From NCBI GenBank assembly GCA_022745215.1, contig JAIIWC010000029.1, positions 1 through 21,811 of the forward strand: a stretch of 21,811 nt of DNA, in the 5' to 3' direction. This DNA comes from Collinsella sp. GTDB taxonomy: Bacteria; Actinomycetota; Coriobacteriia; Coriobacteriales; Coriobacteriaceae. Made by a program: the position numbers and the translations under genes. Position 1 is the first letter of the stretch. Each line of letters begins with the position of its first letter. The notes below the pieces were generated by a model. The model searched no databases. It was not told the origin of the DNA and saw only the letters and a list, made by a program, of their open reading frames with translations. Positions 15,112 to 21,653 of the stretch are shown here, piece by piece.

Positions 15112-15825
15112 CTACCAATCGAGCTCGGCGGCCGCGACGGGCGACTCGTTGAGCTCATCCTCGACGATGCGCCCGTCGCGCAGGCGCAGCACGCGATTTG
15201 CCATGCGCGCGATGGCGGCATTGTGGGTGACAATGATGATGGCGCAGCCGTAGGTGCGGTTGACATCCTCCATGAGCCGCAAGATTTCCTTGGATGTCTT
15301 GTAGTCGAGCGCGCCCGTGGGCTCATCGCACAGCAGCAGGCCCGGATTTTTGACGAGCGCACGGCCGATGGCGCAGCGCTGCTGCTGGCCACCTGAGACC
15401 TGGCGCGGAAACTTGTTGCGGTGCTCGTAGAGGCCCAGCGAGCGCAGCAGATCGTCGACATTGAGCGGGTTTTTGGACAGGTGCGCCGTGACCTCGATGT
15501 TTTCCTTGATGGTAAGGTCGGGCACCAGGTTGTAGAACTGGAAGACAAAGCCCAGCTCGCGGCGTCGGTACTCGCCCAGATCGGCGGGCTTGAGCGCCGT
15601 GAGATCGCAGCCGTCCACCATGATGGAGCCGCCGTCGGCATCCTCCAGGCCGCCGATCAGGTTGAGAAAGGTCGACTTGCCCGAGCCCGAGGGCCCCAGC
15701 ATGACGCAGATCTCGCCGCGGTTGATGGACGTGTCGATGCCGTCGAGCACCGTCAGGCGCGCATCGCCGTCGCCATAGTGTTTCTTGAGTCCGTTGACCT
15801 GGACGTAGGCACGCTTTGTCGCCAT
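15112..15825 (-). CDS. ABC transporter ATPase, MacB/LolD family
   Basis: 237 residues, a single nucleotide-binding domain. Walker A GPSGSGKS (44-51), Q-loop GFVFQFYNL (92-100), signature VSGGQQQR (143-150), Walker B LLLCDEPT (163-170), D-loop GALD and H-loop VTHN are all present and intact. The LNLIGGLEDADGG and FVFQFYNLVP segments are typical of MacB/LolD-type ATPases that drive FtsX permeases. The partner permease gene follows 8 bases after its stop. GGGGGAT precedes the ATG. The upstream region carries repeated and inverted motifs at 15841-15915. Confidence 0.92.
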   Translation of the reverse strand: MATKRAYVQVNGLKKHYGDGDARLTVLDGIDTSINRGEICVMLGPSGSGKSTFLNLIGGLEDADGGSIMVDGCDLTALKPADLGEYRRRELGFVFQFYNLVPDLTIKENIEVTAHLSKNPLNVDDLLRSLGLYEHRNKFPRQVSGGQQQRCAIGRALVKNPGLLLCDEPTGALDYKTSKEILRLMEDVNRTYGCAIIIVTHNAAIARMANRVLRLRDGRIVEDELNESPVAAAELDW

Positions 15826-15840
15826 GCTATCCCCCGTTGT

Positions 15841-15915
15841 TAGCCTTCTGCTACTTTTCTAGGCTAATAGTAAACCCGGGCGAACTATTTTTAAGCGACG
15901 TGCGCGAACTATTTT
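15841..15915 (-). promoter_or_regulatory. Promoter region of the ATPase/FtsX operon with candidate operators
   Basis: TACTAT on the minus strand (near 15872-15867) may be the -10. It is overlapped by an inverted repeat TAGCCT (15841-15846) / AGGCTA (15861-15866). Two identical 12-base copies of GCGAACTATTTT lie at 15880-15891 and 15904-15915, 24 bases apart, covering the -35 region. This arrangement fits a DNA-binding regulator, for example the response regulator encoded at 20716 or one outside the window; which one is not known. Confidence 0.4.
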
Positions 15916-15929
15916 CCAACCTACTCATT

Positions 15930-16076
15930 GGGACTACTCATTGGGGACAGACTTAAATGAGTGAAATCGCTCATTTAAGTCTGTCCCCAATGAGTAGTCC
16001 CCAAGTGCCGACATATTGGGACAGTCCCTGCCAGCCCTGCCGGCGAATCGGCAAAGACTGTCCCCAATGACTAGGT
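15930..16076. repeat. GGGGAC element 3 with 32-bp perfect hairpin
   Basis: 15930-15961 and 15970-16001 are exact 32-bp reverse complements around an 8-base loop (TGAAATCG); each arm carries TCATTGGGGACAGACTTAAA. A second hairpin follows: GGGACAGTC (16018-16026) with GACTGTCCC (16056-16064) and GC-rich pairs between. The distal end (CCCCAATGACTAG) lies 3-7 bases beyond the stop of the ABC-2 permease gene on the minus strand. The second half matches element 2 closely. Confidence 0.8.
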
Positions 16077-16078
16077 GG

Positions 16079-17284
16079 TTAGGCGTGGGATTTGTTGTGC
16101 GCGAGGGCTAGGCCTACGGCGGCGATGGCCGCGGCAAAGAGCACCGTGACGCCCAGATCGCAGGCGATGTCGCCCAGCACGGTGGACGTCAGGTCCGCAG
16201 CGAGCGCCTTGCCGATCGCGTCGTTCACCCAATACGTCGGCACAAAGTGCGCCACCGTCTGCACGGCCGAGCCCATGAGCGACAGCGGCATCCAGGCGCC
16301 GCCCAAAAACGTCATGAGCATGCCGAGCAGGTTGCCCACACCGTTGAGCAGCTCCTCGCGCGCGCCCAGGCTCGACAGCGTAAAGCCAACGGCCAGCGGC
16401 GTGCACGCCAGGGCAAACGTTGCCGCCAGCGCCAGGCACACACGACCCACGCCGACCTCGGCAACCGCACCGGCAAAGCCCACGACGCCCATCATGCTCG
16501 ACACGAGCCAGATGCAGACGGTGAGCACCGCGGCAGCGGCAAACACAGAGAGCGAGCGCTGGCGCTCGGAGACCGGGCCCGCATCCATACGGCGCACGCG
16601 CTCGGGCTCGTTCATGCCCGAGAACACCAGTCCCACCGACACGATGACCGACGAGATGATCGCATACGCGCCAAAGTTGAAGTACGACTCGAGCGTGGCG
16701 GCGGCGGTCGAGTCGACCTTGACCTGCTCGATCTGGACCTCGGCGCGCTTGGCGGCGGCATGTTCGGCAGCCTTGGCGACGTCGCCGTCGGAGGCGGCAG
16801 GCTCCAGCGCCGCCGCAGCGCCCGCGAGCGAGATCCATCGCGAGGCCTCGGCAGACGAAAGCGCCGCGGCCATGGTGCCGGAGCCGTAGGTCACATCGAG
16901 CTTGGGCAGGGCCTCCCCCGCACGGGCGGCAGCGATTAGGTCGTCCTCAAACCCGTCCGGGATAAAGAACACGCAGTCGGCACTACCCTTGGCGCTGTTG
17001 CTCTTGGAAAGCGCGTCCGCAAGATCGTACGTGTCGTCGCCGACGCCTGTGACCAGGTCAAAGCGCGACCCCAGATGCTTGGTGAGCGCCCGCGAAAGGT
17101 CGCTGTTGTCGCGATCGACCACGATCACGTTGGTGTCGTAGGGCTTGTATTCGGTGAGCTGCGACGAATTCCAGCTCACCGACGCCGCGATGAACACGCC
17201 CATGAGCGAGATGAACACCGTGTAGATGAGCAGGTAGAACGGGTGCGCCAGCGCCATGCGAAGCGCGGTCTTAAAGGTGCTCAT
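16079..17284 (-). CDS. ABC-2 type transporter permease (second subunit)
   Basis: 401 residues. One N-terminal membrane helix (about 16-35) is followed by a long external domain (about 36-200) and five or so C-terminal helices (about 207-395), the ABC2_membrane_3/YhgE-like plan. FLGGAWMPLSLMG and HFVPTYWVNDAIG near the end match the conserved ABC-2 region. The ATG at 17284 has GGAAGGAG 5 bases upstream and overlaps the end of the preceding permease gene by 14 bases, so translation is coupled. An in-frame TTG at 17299 is not needed. With its sister permease it likely forms a heterodimeric exporter. The stop lies immediately before repeat element 3. Confidence 0.87.
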   Translation of the reverse strand: MSTFKTALRMALAHPFYLLIYTVFISLMGVFIAASVSWNSSQLTEYKPYDTNVIVVDRDNSDLSRALTKHLGSRFDLVTGVGDDTYDLADALSKSNSAKGSADCVFFIPDGFEDDLIAAARAGEALPKLDVTYGSGTMAAALSSAEASRWISLAGAAAALEPAASDGDVAKAAEHAAAKRAEVQIEQVKVDSTAAATLESYFNFGAYAIISSVIVSVGLVFSGMNEPERVRRMDAGPVSERQRSLSVFAAAAVLTVCIWLVSSMMGVVGFAGAVAEVGVGRVCLALAATFALACTPLAVGFTLSSLGAREELLNGVGNLLGMLMTFLGGAWMPLSLMGSAVQTVAHFVPTYWVNDAIGKALAADLTSTVLGDIACDLGVTVLFAAAIAAVGLALAHNKSHA

Positions 17285-18458
17285 AGCGACTCCTTCCAAA
17301 CATCAGCGTGGCTGCGATGACAAACACCAGGGCCATCAGGACAAGCGCACCCGCGCGAACGGCGAAGGGACCCAGGTCCTCAAAGAAATACAGGCGGTTG
17401 AACATGTCGCAGATGAGCTTGACGGGATTGAGCCAGCACTCGGCCGGGCAGGCGCGGGCGACATCGTCGGCAAGCGCCATCGCCGGCTCGCCGTAAAGGC
17501 CGGCAAACAGGGCACACGTGGTGGCAAAGCCCGTGAGAATGCCCGACTTGGACGCCTTGCCGCCCTTCACGGGAAGCGTGCCCATAAAGAGCCCCAGGCC
17601 CGTGGCGGCAAACGCGGATGCAGCGCCACCTACCAGGCACAGCCCCTCGCGCCCGCCAAAGTCGACGCCAACGACTAGGCGCACATAGCCAATCGCGACC
17701 GCCATCGAGGCAAAGGAAACCAGCCACGAGCCGACAAAGATGCCGGCCAGCGACGCCGTCTTGGAAAGGCCACCCACGCAGCGGCGCGCGCCAAGGCCCG
17801 ACAGATTAGGCTGCAAATCGACGACGCTCAAGGCGGCAAACTCGGCAGACATCATCGCGACCAGGCCAAAAAGCGCGTAATAGTAGATGACCGTGCCATC
17901 GGGCGTGGCACGAGTCAGGCTCACGCGGCGGGTTTCGCCCTCGAGCGACAGAGCGCGCGCAACCGCCTCCGGGTCGGCGAGCGCCGCCGGGTTGTCCTGG
18001 GCAATCTGGGCCATAAGCTCGGCATTTTGCGTATAGGAACTTGCCACCGTCTCCAAGATGCTGCGGTCGGTGAGCACCGACGAGGCGCGCGAGCTGTCGT
18101 AGCTCGAAAGCAGCGTGAGCTTGGGCGTGCCCGCGGCATCGACCGTGTAGATGCCCGCGGCCTCGCCGGCCTTGAGCGCGCGGTTCGCGGCGGCAGCATC
18201 CTCGCACTCGTGAATCTCGAGCAGCTGATCGTCACCCTCCTCGGCAAGCGAGGTCGCCACGTCCTTAAAGGTCGACGCGTCCCAGGCCTCGTCCGCCACG
18301 ATGGCCACCGGCACCGGGTCGACCTTGCCGTCGGAGCTCAGGTTCGCAAACATAAACATGAACATCGTGGAAAGCGCAACGGGAAAGACCGCGCCCCAAA
18401 CCCACGTACTCGGCCGACGCAGCAGCGTCTTGAGCGTGATGACAATGGTGTTGAACAT
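17271..18458 (-). CDS. ABC-2 type transporter permease (first subunit)
   Basis: 395 residues. A basic N-terminus (TLKTLLRRPSTWVWG) and first helix (about 20-40) lead to an external domain (about 42-190), then five or six helices (about 196-390). CPAECWLNPVKLICDMFNRL is the equivalent of the conserved ABC-2 segment before the last helix. Overall organisation matches the downstream permease, but the sequences are only distantly alike, so the pair forms a heterodimer rather than a recent duplication. It starts 9 bases after the ATPase stop, behind a G-rich ribosome site. Confidence 0.87.
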   Translation of the reverse strand: MFNTIVITLKTLLRRPSTWVWGAVFPVALSTMFMFMFANLSSDGKVDPVPVAIVADEAWDASTFKDVATSLAEEGDDQLLEIHECEDAAAANRALKAGEAAGIYTVDAAGTPKLTLLSSYDSSRASSVLTDRSILETVASSYTQNAELMAQIAQDNPAALADPEAVARALSLEGETRRVSLTRATPDGTVIYYYALFGLVAMMSAEFAALSVVDLQPNLSGLGARRCVGGLSKTASLAGIFVGSWLVSFASMAVAIGYVRLVVGVDFGGREGLCLVGGAASAFAATGLGLFMGTLPVKGGKASKSGILTGFATTCALFAGLYGEPAMALADDVARACPAECWLNPVKLICDMFNRLYFFEDLGPFAVRAGALVLMALVFVIAATLMFGRSRYEHL

Positions 18459-18467
18459 GGCCGCCCC

Positions 18468-19406
18468 CTAGTCGCGCAGCTCGCGGCCGGTGATCTCGAG
18501 GAACACGTCGTTAAGGGTCGGCGGCTCGGAGTAGATGCGGCCGAGCGCCACGTCATGCGAGCGCAGCGCGTCGAGGATGTCGGTCAGGTTATGCGGGCTC
18601 GCTTCGCACGAGAACGTGAGCTGGCCCGCCGTCGCCGCAAGGTCCAGGACATGCGGCAGGCTCGCAACGGCAGCGAGCGCCGCGCTCGGCACCCCGCCGA
18701 CCTCGATCACGATCTTCTCGCCCATCTGGATCATGCGCTTGAGCTCGTCGTTGGTGCCCTGCGCCAACACGCGGCCGCCGTCCATGATCATAATGCGGCT
18801 GCAGATCTGCTCGACCTCCTCCATGTAATGGCTGGTATACACCACCGTGGCGCCCTCGTCGCGCAGGCGGCAGATGCCCTCCAGGATGGCATTGCGGCTT
18901 TGCGGGTCGACCGCCACCGTGGGCTCGTCAAAAAAGATGAGCTCGGGCTTGTGCGCGATGCCGCAGGCAATGTTAAGGCGACGCGCCAGGCCGCCCGAAA
19001 GCTTGCCGGGGCGGAACTTGGTAAAGTCGCCCAGGCCGACAAAGTCGATTGCCTCGTCCACCAGCGCGCGGCGGCGCTTGCGGTCGTTGACGTACAGGCT
19101 GCAGAAATAGTCGATGTTCTCGCGCACCGTGAGCTCGTCAAACACCGCCACCTGCTGCGGCACCACGCCAATGCGGCGCTTGAGGTCGTAGCGGGCGGGC
19201 GTCATGGGCTCGCCAAACAGCTCGATGGTGCCCTTGTCGTAGGCAAGCAGCTGCAGGATGCAGTTGATGGACGTGGTCTTGCCCGAGCCATTGGGGCCGA
19301 GCAAGCCAAAGATCTCGCCGGGGGCGATGTTCAGGTTAAAGTGGTCGAGCGCGATAAGGTCGTCATAGCGCTTGACGAGGTTTTCGACGTGGACGATGTC
19401 TGTCAT
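18468..19406 (-). CDS. ABC transporter ATPase, DrrA/NatA-like exporter family
   Basis: 312 residues. Walker A GPNGSGKT (37-44), Q-loop VVPQQ (81-85), signature LSGGLARR (136-143), Walker B LIFFDEPT (156-163), D-loop and H-loop (TSHYMEE) are complete. The signature is LSGGLARR instead of the common LSGGQ/LSGGMxR, a minor family variant. The C-terminal extension (about 225-312) is typical of drug/lantibiotic/Na+ exporter ATPases and ends in PPTLNDVFLEITGRELRD, a conserved DrrA-type tail. ATG 19406 is selected because AGAAGGG lies 7 bases upstream; an upstream in-frame ATG at 19472 lacks one. The gene is divergent from the two-component genes, suggesting their exporter is controlled by them. Confidence 0.9.
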   Translation of the reverse strand: MTDIVHVENLVKRYDDLIALDHFNLNIAPGEIFGLLGPNGSGKTTSINCILQLLAYDKGTIELFGEPMTPARYDLKRRIGVVPQQVAVFDELTVRENIDYFCSLYVNDRKRRRALVDEAIDFVGLGDFTKFRPGKLSGGLARRLNIACGIAHKPELIFFDEPTVAVDPQSRNAILEGICRLRDEGATVVYTSHYMEEVEQICSRIMIMDGGRVLAQGTNDELKRMIQMGEKIVIEVGGVPSAALAAVASLPHVLDLAATAGQLTFSCEASPHNLTDILDALRSHDVALGRIYSEPPTLNDVFLEITGRELRD

Positions 19407-19482
19407 GAGGCGGCCCTTCTGTTGATTGCGGCCCGGTACGATTGCATCATCGCAGGAGCGGGCGGCACGCACCAGTGAGCTT

Positions 19483-19522
19483 TGTCACGAGTGCGACGGG
19501 GGCGGGCGGGAGGAATGTCACG
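19483..19522. promoter_or_regulatory. Candidate response-regulator sites in the divergent intergenic region
   Basis: TGTCACG occurs twice as a direct repeat, at 19483-19489 and 19516-19522, 33 bases apart (about three helical turns). The first is part of GTCACGAGTGCGAC, an imperfect dyad. The position, between divergent exporter and two-component genes, is where the encoded NarL-type regulator would be expected to bind. No experimental motif is known to me. Confidence 0.35.
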
Positions 19523-19561
19523 GTTGCTCCAGGCAGCCCCTTCCCCGCGCGCGCCATCGCG

Positions 19562-19567
19562 TACAAT
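19562..19567 (+). promoter_or_regulatory. -10 box placing transcription start at the histidine kinase ATG (leaderless mRNA)
   Basis: TACAAT ends 6 bases before the ATG at 19574, so the transcript would begin at or next to the A of the start codon. No Shine-Dalgarno sequence precedes that ATG. This is the classical arrangement of leaderless genes in Actinobacteria. The -35 position has no good hexamer. Confidence 0.6.
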
Positions 19568-19573
19568 ACCCGT

Positions 19574-20719
19574 ATGAACAGGCTATTCGACAAATCGATC
19601 GTGCTGGCGTGCTGCATCGCGGCCGCTCTGGGCCTTGCTGCGGACGCTCGCTTGGTCGCGGCGTTTTGCCTTGGCGTCGTAGTCGCCTCGCTGGCGGAAA
19701 TCGCGCAAGGCGAACGTGCCCGCCGCGCCAGCGAGGCCGCGGGCTACGTCTACGTCATCGTAGCCGTCTTTGTGCCGCCGTTTATGCCGTTTGCACCCCT
19801 CGCCTTCTATGACATCGCGCGACGCGTGCGCCGCGAGCACGTCTGGGGCGCACTGGGCACAGGCGCCATCTTTGCCTGCGCGCTCGTTGCGGATTTTCGC
19901 ACGGACATGCTTCCCGCCCGAACGCTCCTGCTGACCGCCATCCTTTCAGTCGCCGCCACCTTGTTGTCACTGCGCACCGCCCAGCTGGAGCGCGAGCAGG
20001 AGCGCATGCGCCGCACCCGCGACGAGCTGCAGGAACGAGCCCTCGCGCTCGAGGCGCGCAACCGCGACCTTGCCGACCGCCAGGACTACGAGGTCGAACT
20101 CGCGACGCTCGCCGAACGCGCACGCATCGCGCGCGAGATCCACGACAACGTCGGCCACCAGCTCACGCGCGCCTCACTGCAAACCGAAGCCCTGCGCGTG
20201 GTCCATGCCAACGAACCCGGCGTCGCCGCCGACTTCGCCGACGTCAAACGCACCGTTGACGAGGCACTCCAGCTTGTGCGCACCAGCGTCCACGCGCTCA
20301 ACGACAACGCGGCCAATCTCTCCGTGCAGTTCGAACGCATCGTAGAAGACGCGCGCTCGGACGGCGGTCCGCAGATTGAGCTTGAGGTTTTGGCCGAGCA
20401 CGCACCCGCCAACGTCGTCAACTGCTTTGCGGCGGTTCTGCGCGAGGCGATCTCCAACACCATCCGCCACGCCCACGCCCAGAACGTCACCGTGCGATGC
20501 ATGGAGCATCCGTCGTTTTACCAGCTCATCGTTACCGACGATGGCGAGGGCGAGGCCAAAACGGGCGGTCGTGCCGCCGCCGAGGGCATGGGGCTCGGCT
20601 CCATGCGCGAGCGCGTCGAGGCACTTGGCGGCACCTTCACCGCCGGCCCGCGCGCCGGCGCCGCCGGCTGGCGCGTGTTTGCCACCGTTCCCAAACAACA
20701 AGGAGATGAGGCCCGATGA
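19574..20719 (+). CDS. Sensor histidine kinase, HisKA_3 (NarL/DesK-type) family
   Basis: 381 residues. About four hydrophobic segments (8-45, 58-80, 93-106, 116-133) form an intramembrane-type sensor with little external loop. A coiled coil (about 135-175) leads to the HisKA_3 domain with phospho-acceptor His190 in AREIHDNVGHQL, then the ATPase domain with N-box EAISNTIRHAHA (Asn295), DDGEGEA and GMGLGSM (338-344). Such small intramembrane kinases often sense envelope stress or peptides and sit next to an ABC exporter, as here. ATG 19574 is preferred over upstream in-frame starts because the membrane domain begins there and a -10 box lies at the right distance for a leaderless start. The stop overlaps the regulator's start by 4 bases (ATGA). 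Confidence 0.9.
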   Translation: MNRLFDKSIVLACCIAAALGLAADARLVAAFCLGVVVASLAEIAQGERARRASEAAGYVYVIVAVFVPPFMPFAPLAFYDIARRVRREHVWGALGTGAIFACALVADFRTDMLPARTLLLTAILSVAATLLSLRTAQLEREQERMRRTRDELQERALALEARNRDLADRQDYEVELATLAERARIAREIHDNVGHQLTRASLQTEALRVVHANEPGVAADFADVKRTVDEALQLVRTSVHALNDNAANLSVQFERIVEDARSDGGPQIELEVLAEHAPANVVNCFAAVLREAISNTIRHAHAQNVTVRCMEHPSFYQLIVTDDGEGEAKTGGRAAAEGMGLGSMRERVEALGGTFTAGPRAGAAGWRVFATVPKQQGDEAR

Positions 20720-21345
20720 GGCTCATTGTTGTCGACGACGACCGCTTGGTGGTCGATTCGCTCAAGATTATCCTGGGTGCCCAGCCGCAAATCGAGGTGG
20801 TGGGCACCGGCGCCGACGGCAACGATGCAGTCGCGCTCTACGCCGAGCATGCGCCCGACATCGCGCTGCTCGATATCCAGATGCCAGGGCGTAACGGCCT
20901 TTCGGCGGCGCGTGAAATCCTCGATCGCGACCCCGCGGCGCGCGTGGTATTTCTGACGACGTTCTCGGATGACGAGTACATCGTGTCGGCGCTCAAGCTG
21001 GGCGCCCGTGGTTACCTGATCAAGACCGATGTCGCTGCCATTCCGCCGGCATTATCGCAGGTCATGGACGGTAAGCGCGTGCTAGAGGGCAAGGCAATCG
21101 AGGACGTCGACTTTGACGGGATGGGTGACAAGGCAGGCACGCCCCACCGACCTGCAGCCTTTGCAAGCCTGACCGACCGCGAGTTCGAAGTCGCCGAGCT
21201 CATCGCCCGCGGCCTCGACAACAAAGAGATTGCCGCCACCGCCTATATGGGCGAGGGCACCGTGCGAAACCACATCAGCTCGATCCTGGCCAAAATGGGC
21301 CTACGCAACCGCACCCAAATCGCCATCGCCTACCTGCGGGGGTAA
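20716..21345 (+). CDS. Response regulator, NarL/FixJ family (REC + LuxR-type HTH)
   Basis: 209 residues. The receiver domain has acidic residues DDD (7-9), phospho-acceptor Asp53 (LLDIQMPG), Thr81 and Lys103 (YLIK), all intact. The LuxR-type DNA-binding domain (about 148-209) reads LTDREFEVAELIARGLDNKE, then GEGTVRNHISSILAKMGLRN. It overlaps the kinase gene by 4 bases (ATGA), with AAGGAG 10 bases upstream, so the two are cotranslated. It probably regulates the divergent exporter operon and perhaps its own. The region after its stop is the palindrome-rich block beginning at 21366. Confidence 0.94.
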   Translation: MRLIVVDDDRLVVDSLKIILGAQPQIEVVGTGADGNDAVALYAEHAPDIALLDIQMPGRNGLSAAREILDRDPAARVVFLTTFSDDEYIVSALKLGARGYLIKTDVAAIPPALSQVMDGKRVLEGKAIEDVDFDGMGDKAGTPHRPAAFASLTDREFEVAELIARGLDNKEIAATAYMGEGTVRNHISSILAKMGLRNRTQIAIAYLRG

Positions 21346-21365
21346 TTACCCAACGGCCGACCACT

Positions 21366-21419
21366 CCGGCATAGCAAAATGGCTGCCATCGATTTAATGC
21401 CATTTCAAAGCTATGCCGG
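21366..21419. repeat. Stem-loop after the response regulator gene
   Basis: CCGGCATAGC (21366-21375) pairs with GCTATGCCGG (21410-21419), and AAATGGC (21377-21383) with GCCATTT (21399-21405), around a 15-base loop. No T-tract follows. The right arm is also part of the left arm of the next palindrome, so the two folds exclude each other. Confidence 0.7.
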
Positions 21420-21559
21420 TTTACTACGATGAATCGCCCACCTTCGACCACGGCAAATTGCGCGCTTGCAAAACCGCAGGTAGAACGCTTGTGATATTTA
21501 GAAAAATGCAATCATGGTCGGGAATGTCGAATTCATCGTAGTAAACCGGCATAGCTTTG
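21406..21559. repeat. Palindromic element A (29-bp perfect arms)
   Basis: 21406-21434 and 21531-21559 are exact 29-bp reverse complements, carrying GCTATGCCGG and TACTACG. Partial symmetry continues inward, so the 154-base unit can form one long imperfect hairpin. Near the apex is CAAAACCGCAGGTAGAACGC (21469-21488), and CATGGTC at 21513. The same motifs occur at the same offsets in element B on the other strand. No gene with a ribosome site is apparent inside. Confidence 0.8.
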
Positions 21560-21602
21560 TTCGTGGCGGCCCTGCACGAGTGCCTCCGCAAGCCTTGCGG
21601 GA

Positions 21603-21644
21603 CCAAAATGATCCGTTTTCCTCCGTCCCCGGGGGATCATTTGG
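21603..21644. repeat. Hairpin between the two palindromic elements
   Basis: CCAAAATGATCC (21603-21614) faces GGATCATTTGG (21634-21644), with one unpaired A. It is nested in a wider TTCGTGG (21560-21566) / CCACGAA (21654-21660) pairing. A smaller CCGCAAG/CTTGCGG dyad lies just before it. Confidence 0.6.
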
Positions 21645-21653
21645 CGGCGCCAA

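Noticed and set aside
12692..15253. 853-codon plus-strand open frame
   Set aside because: Antisense shadow of the FtsX-type permease gene; no domain and unnatural composition.
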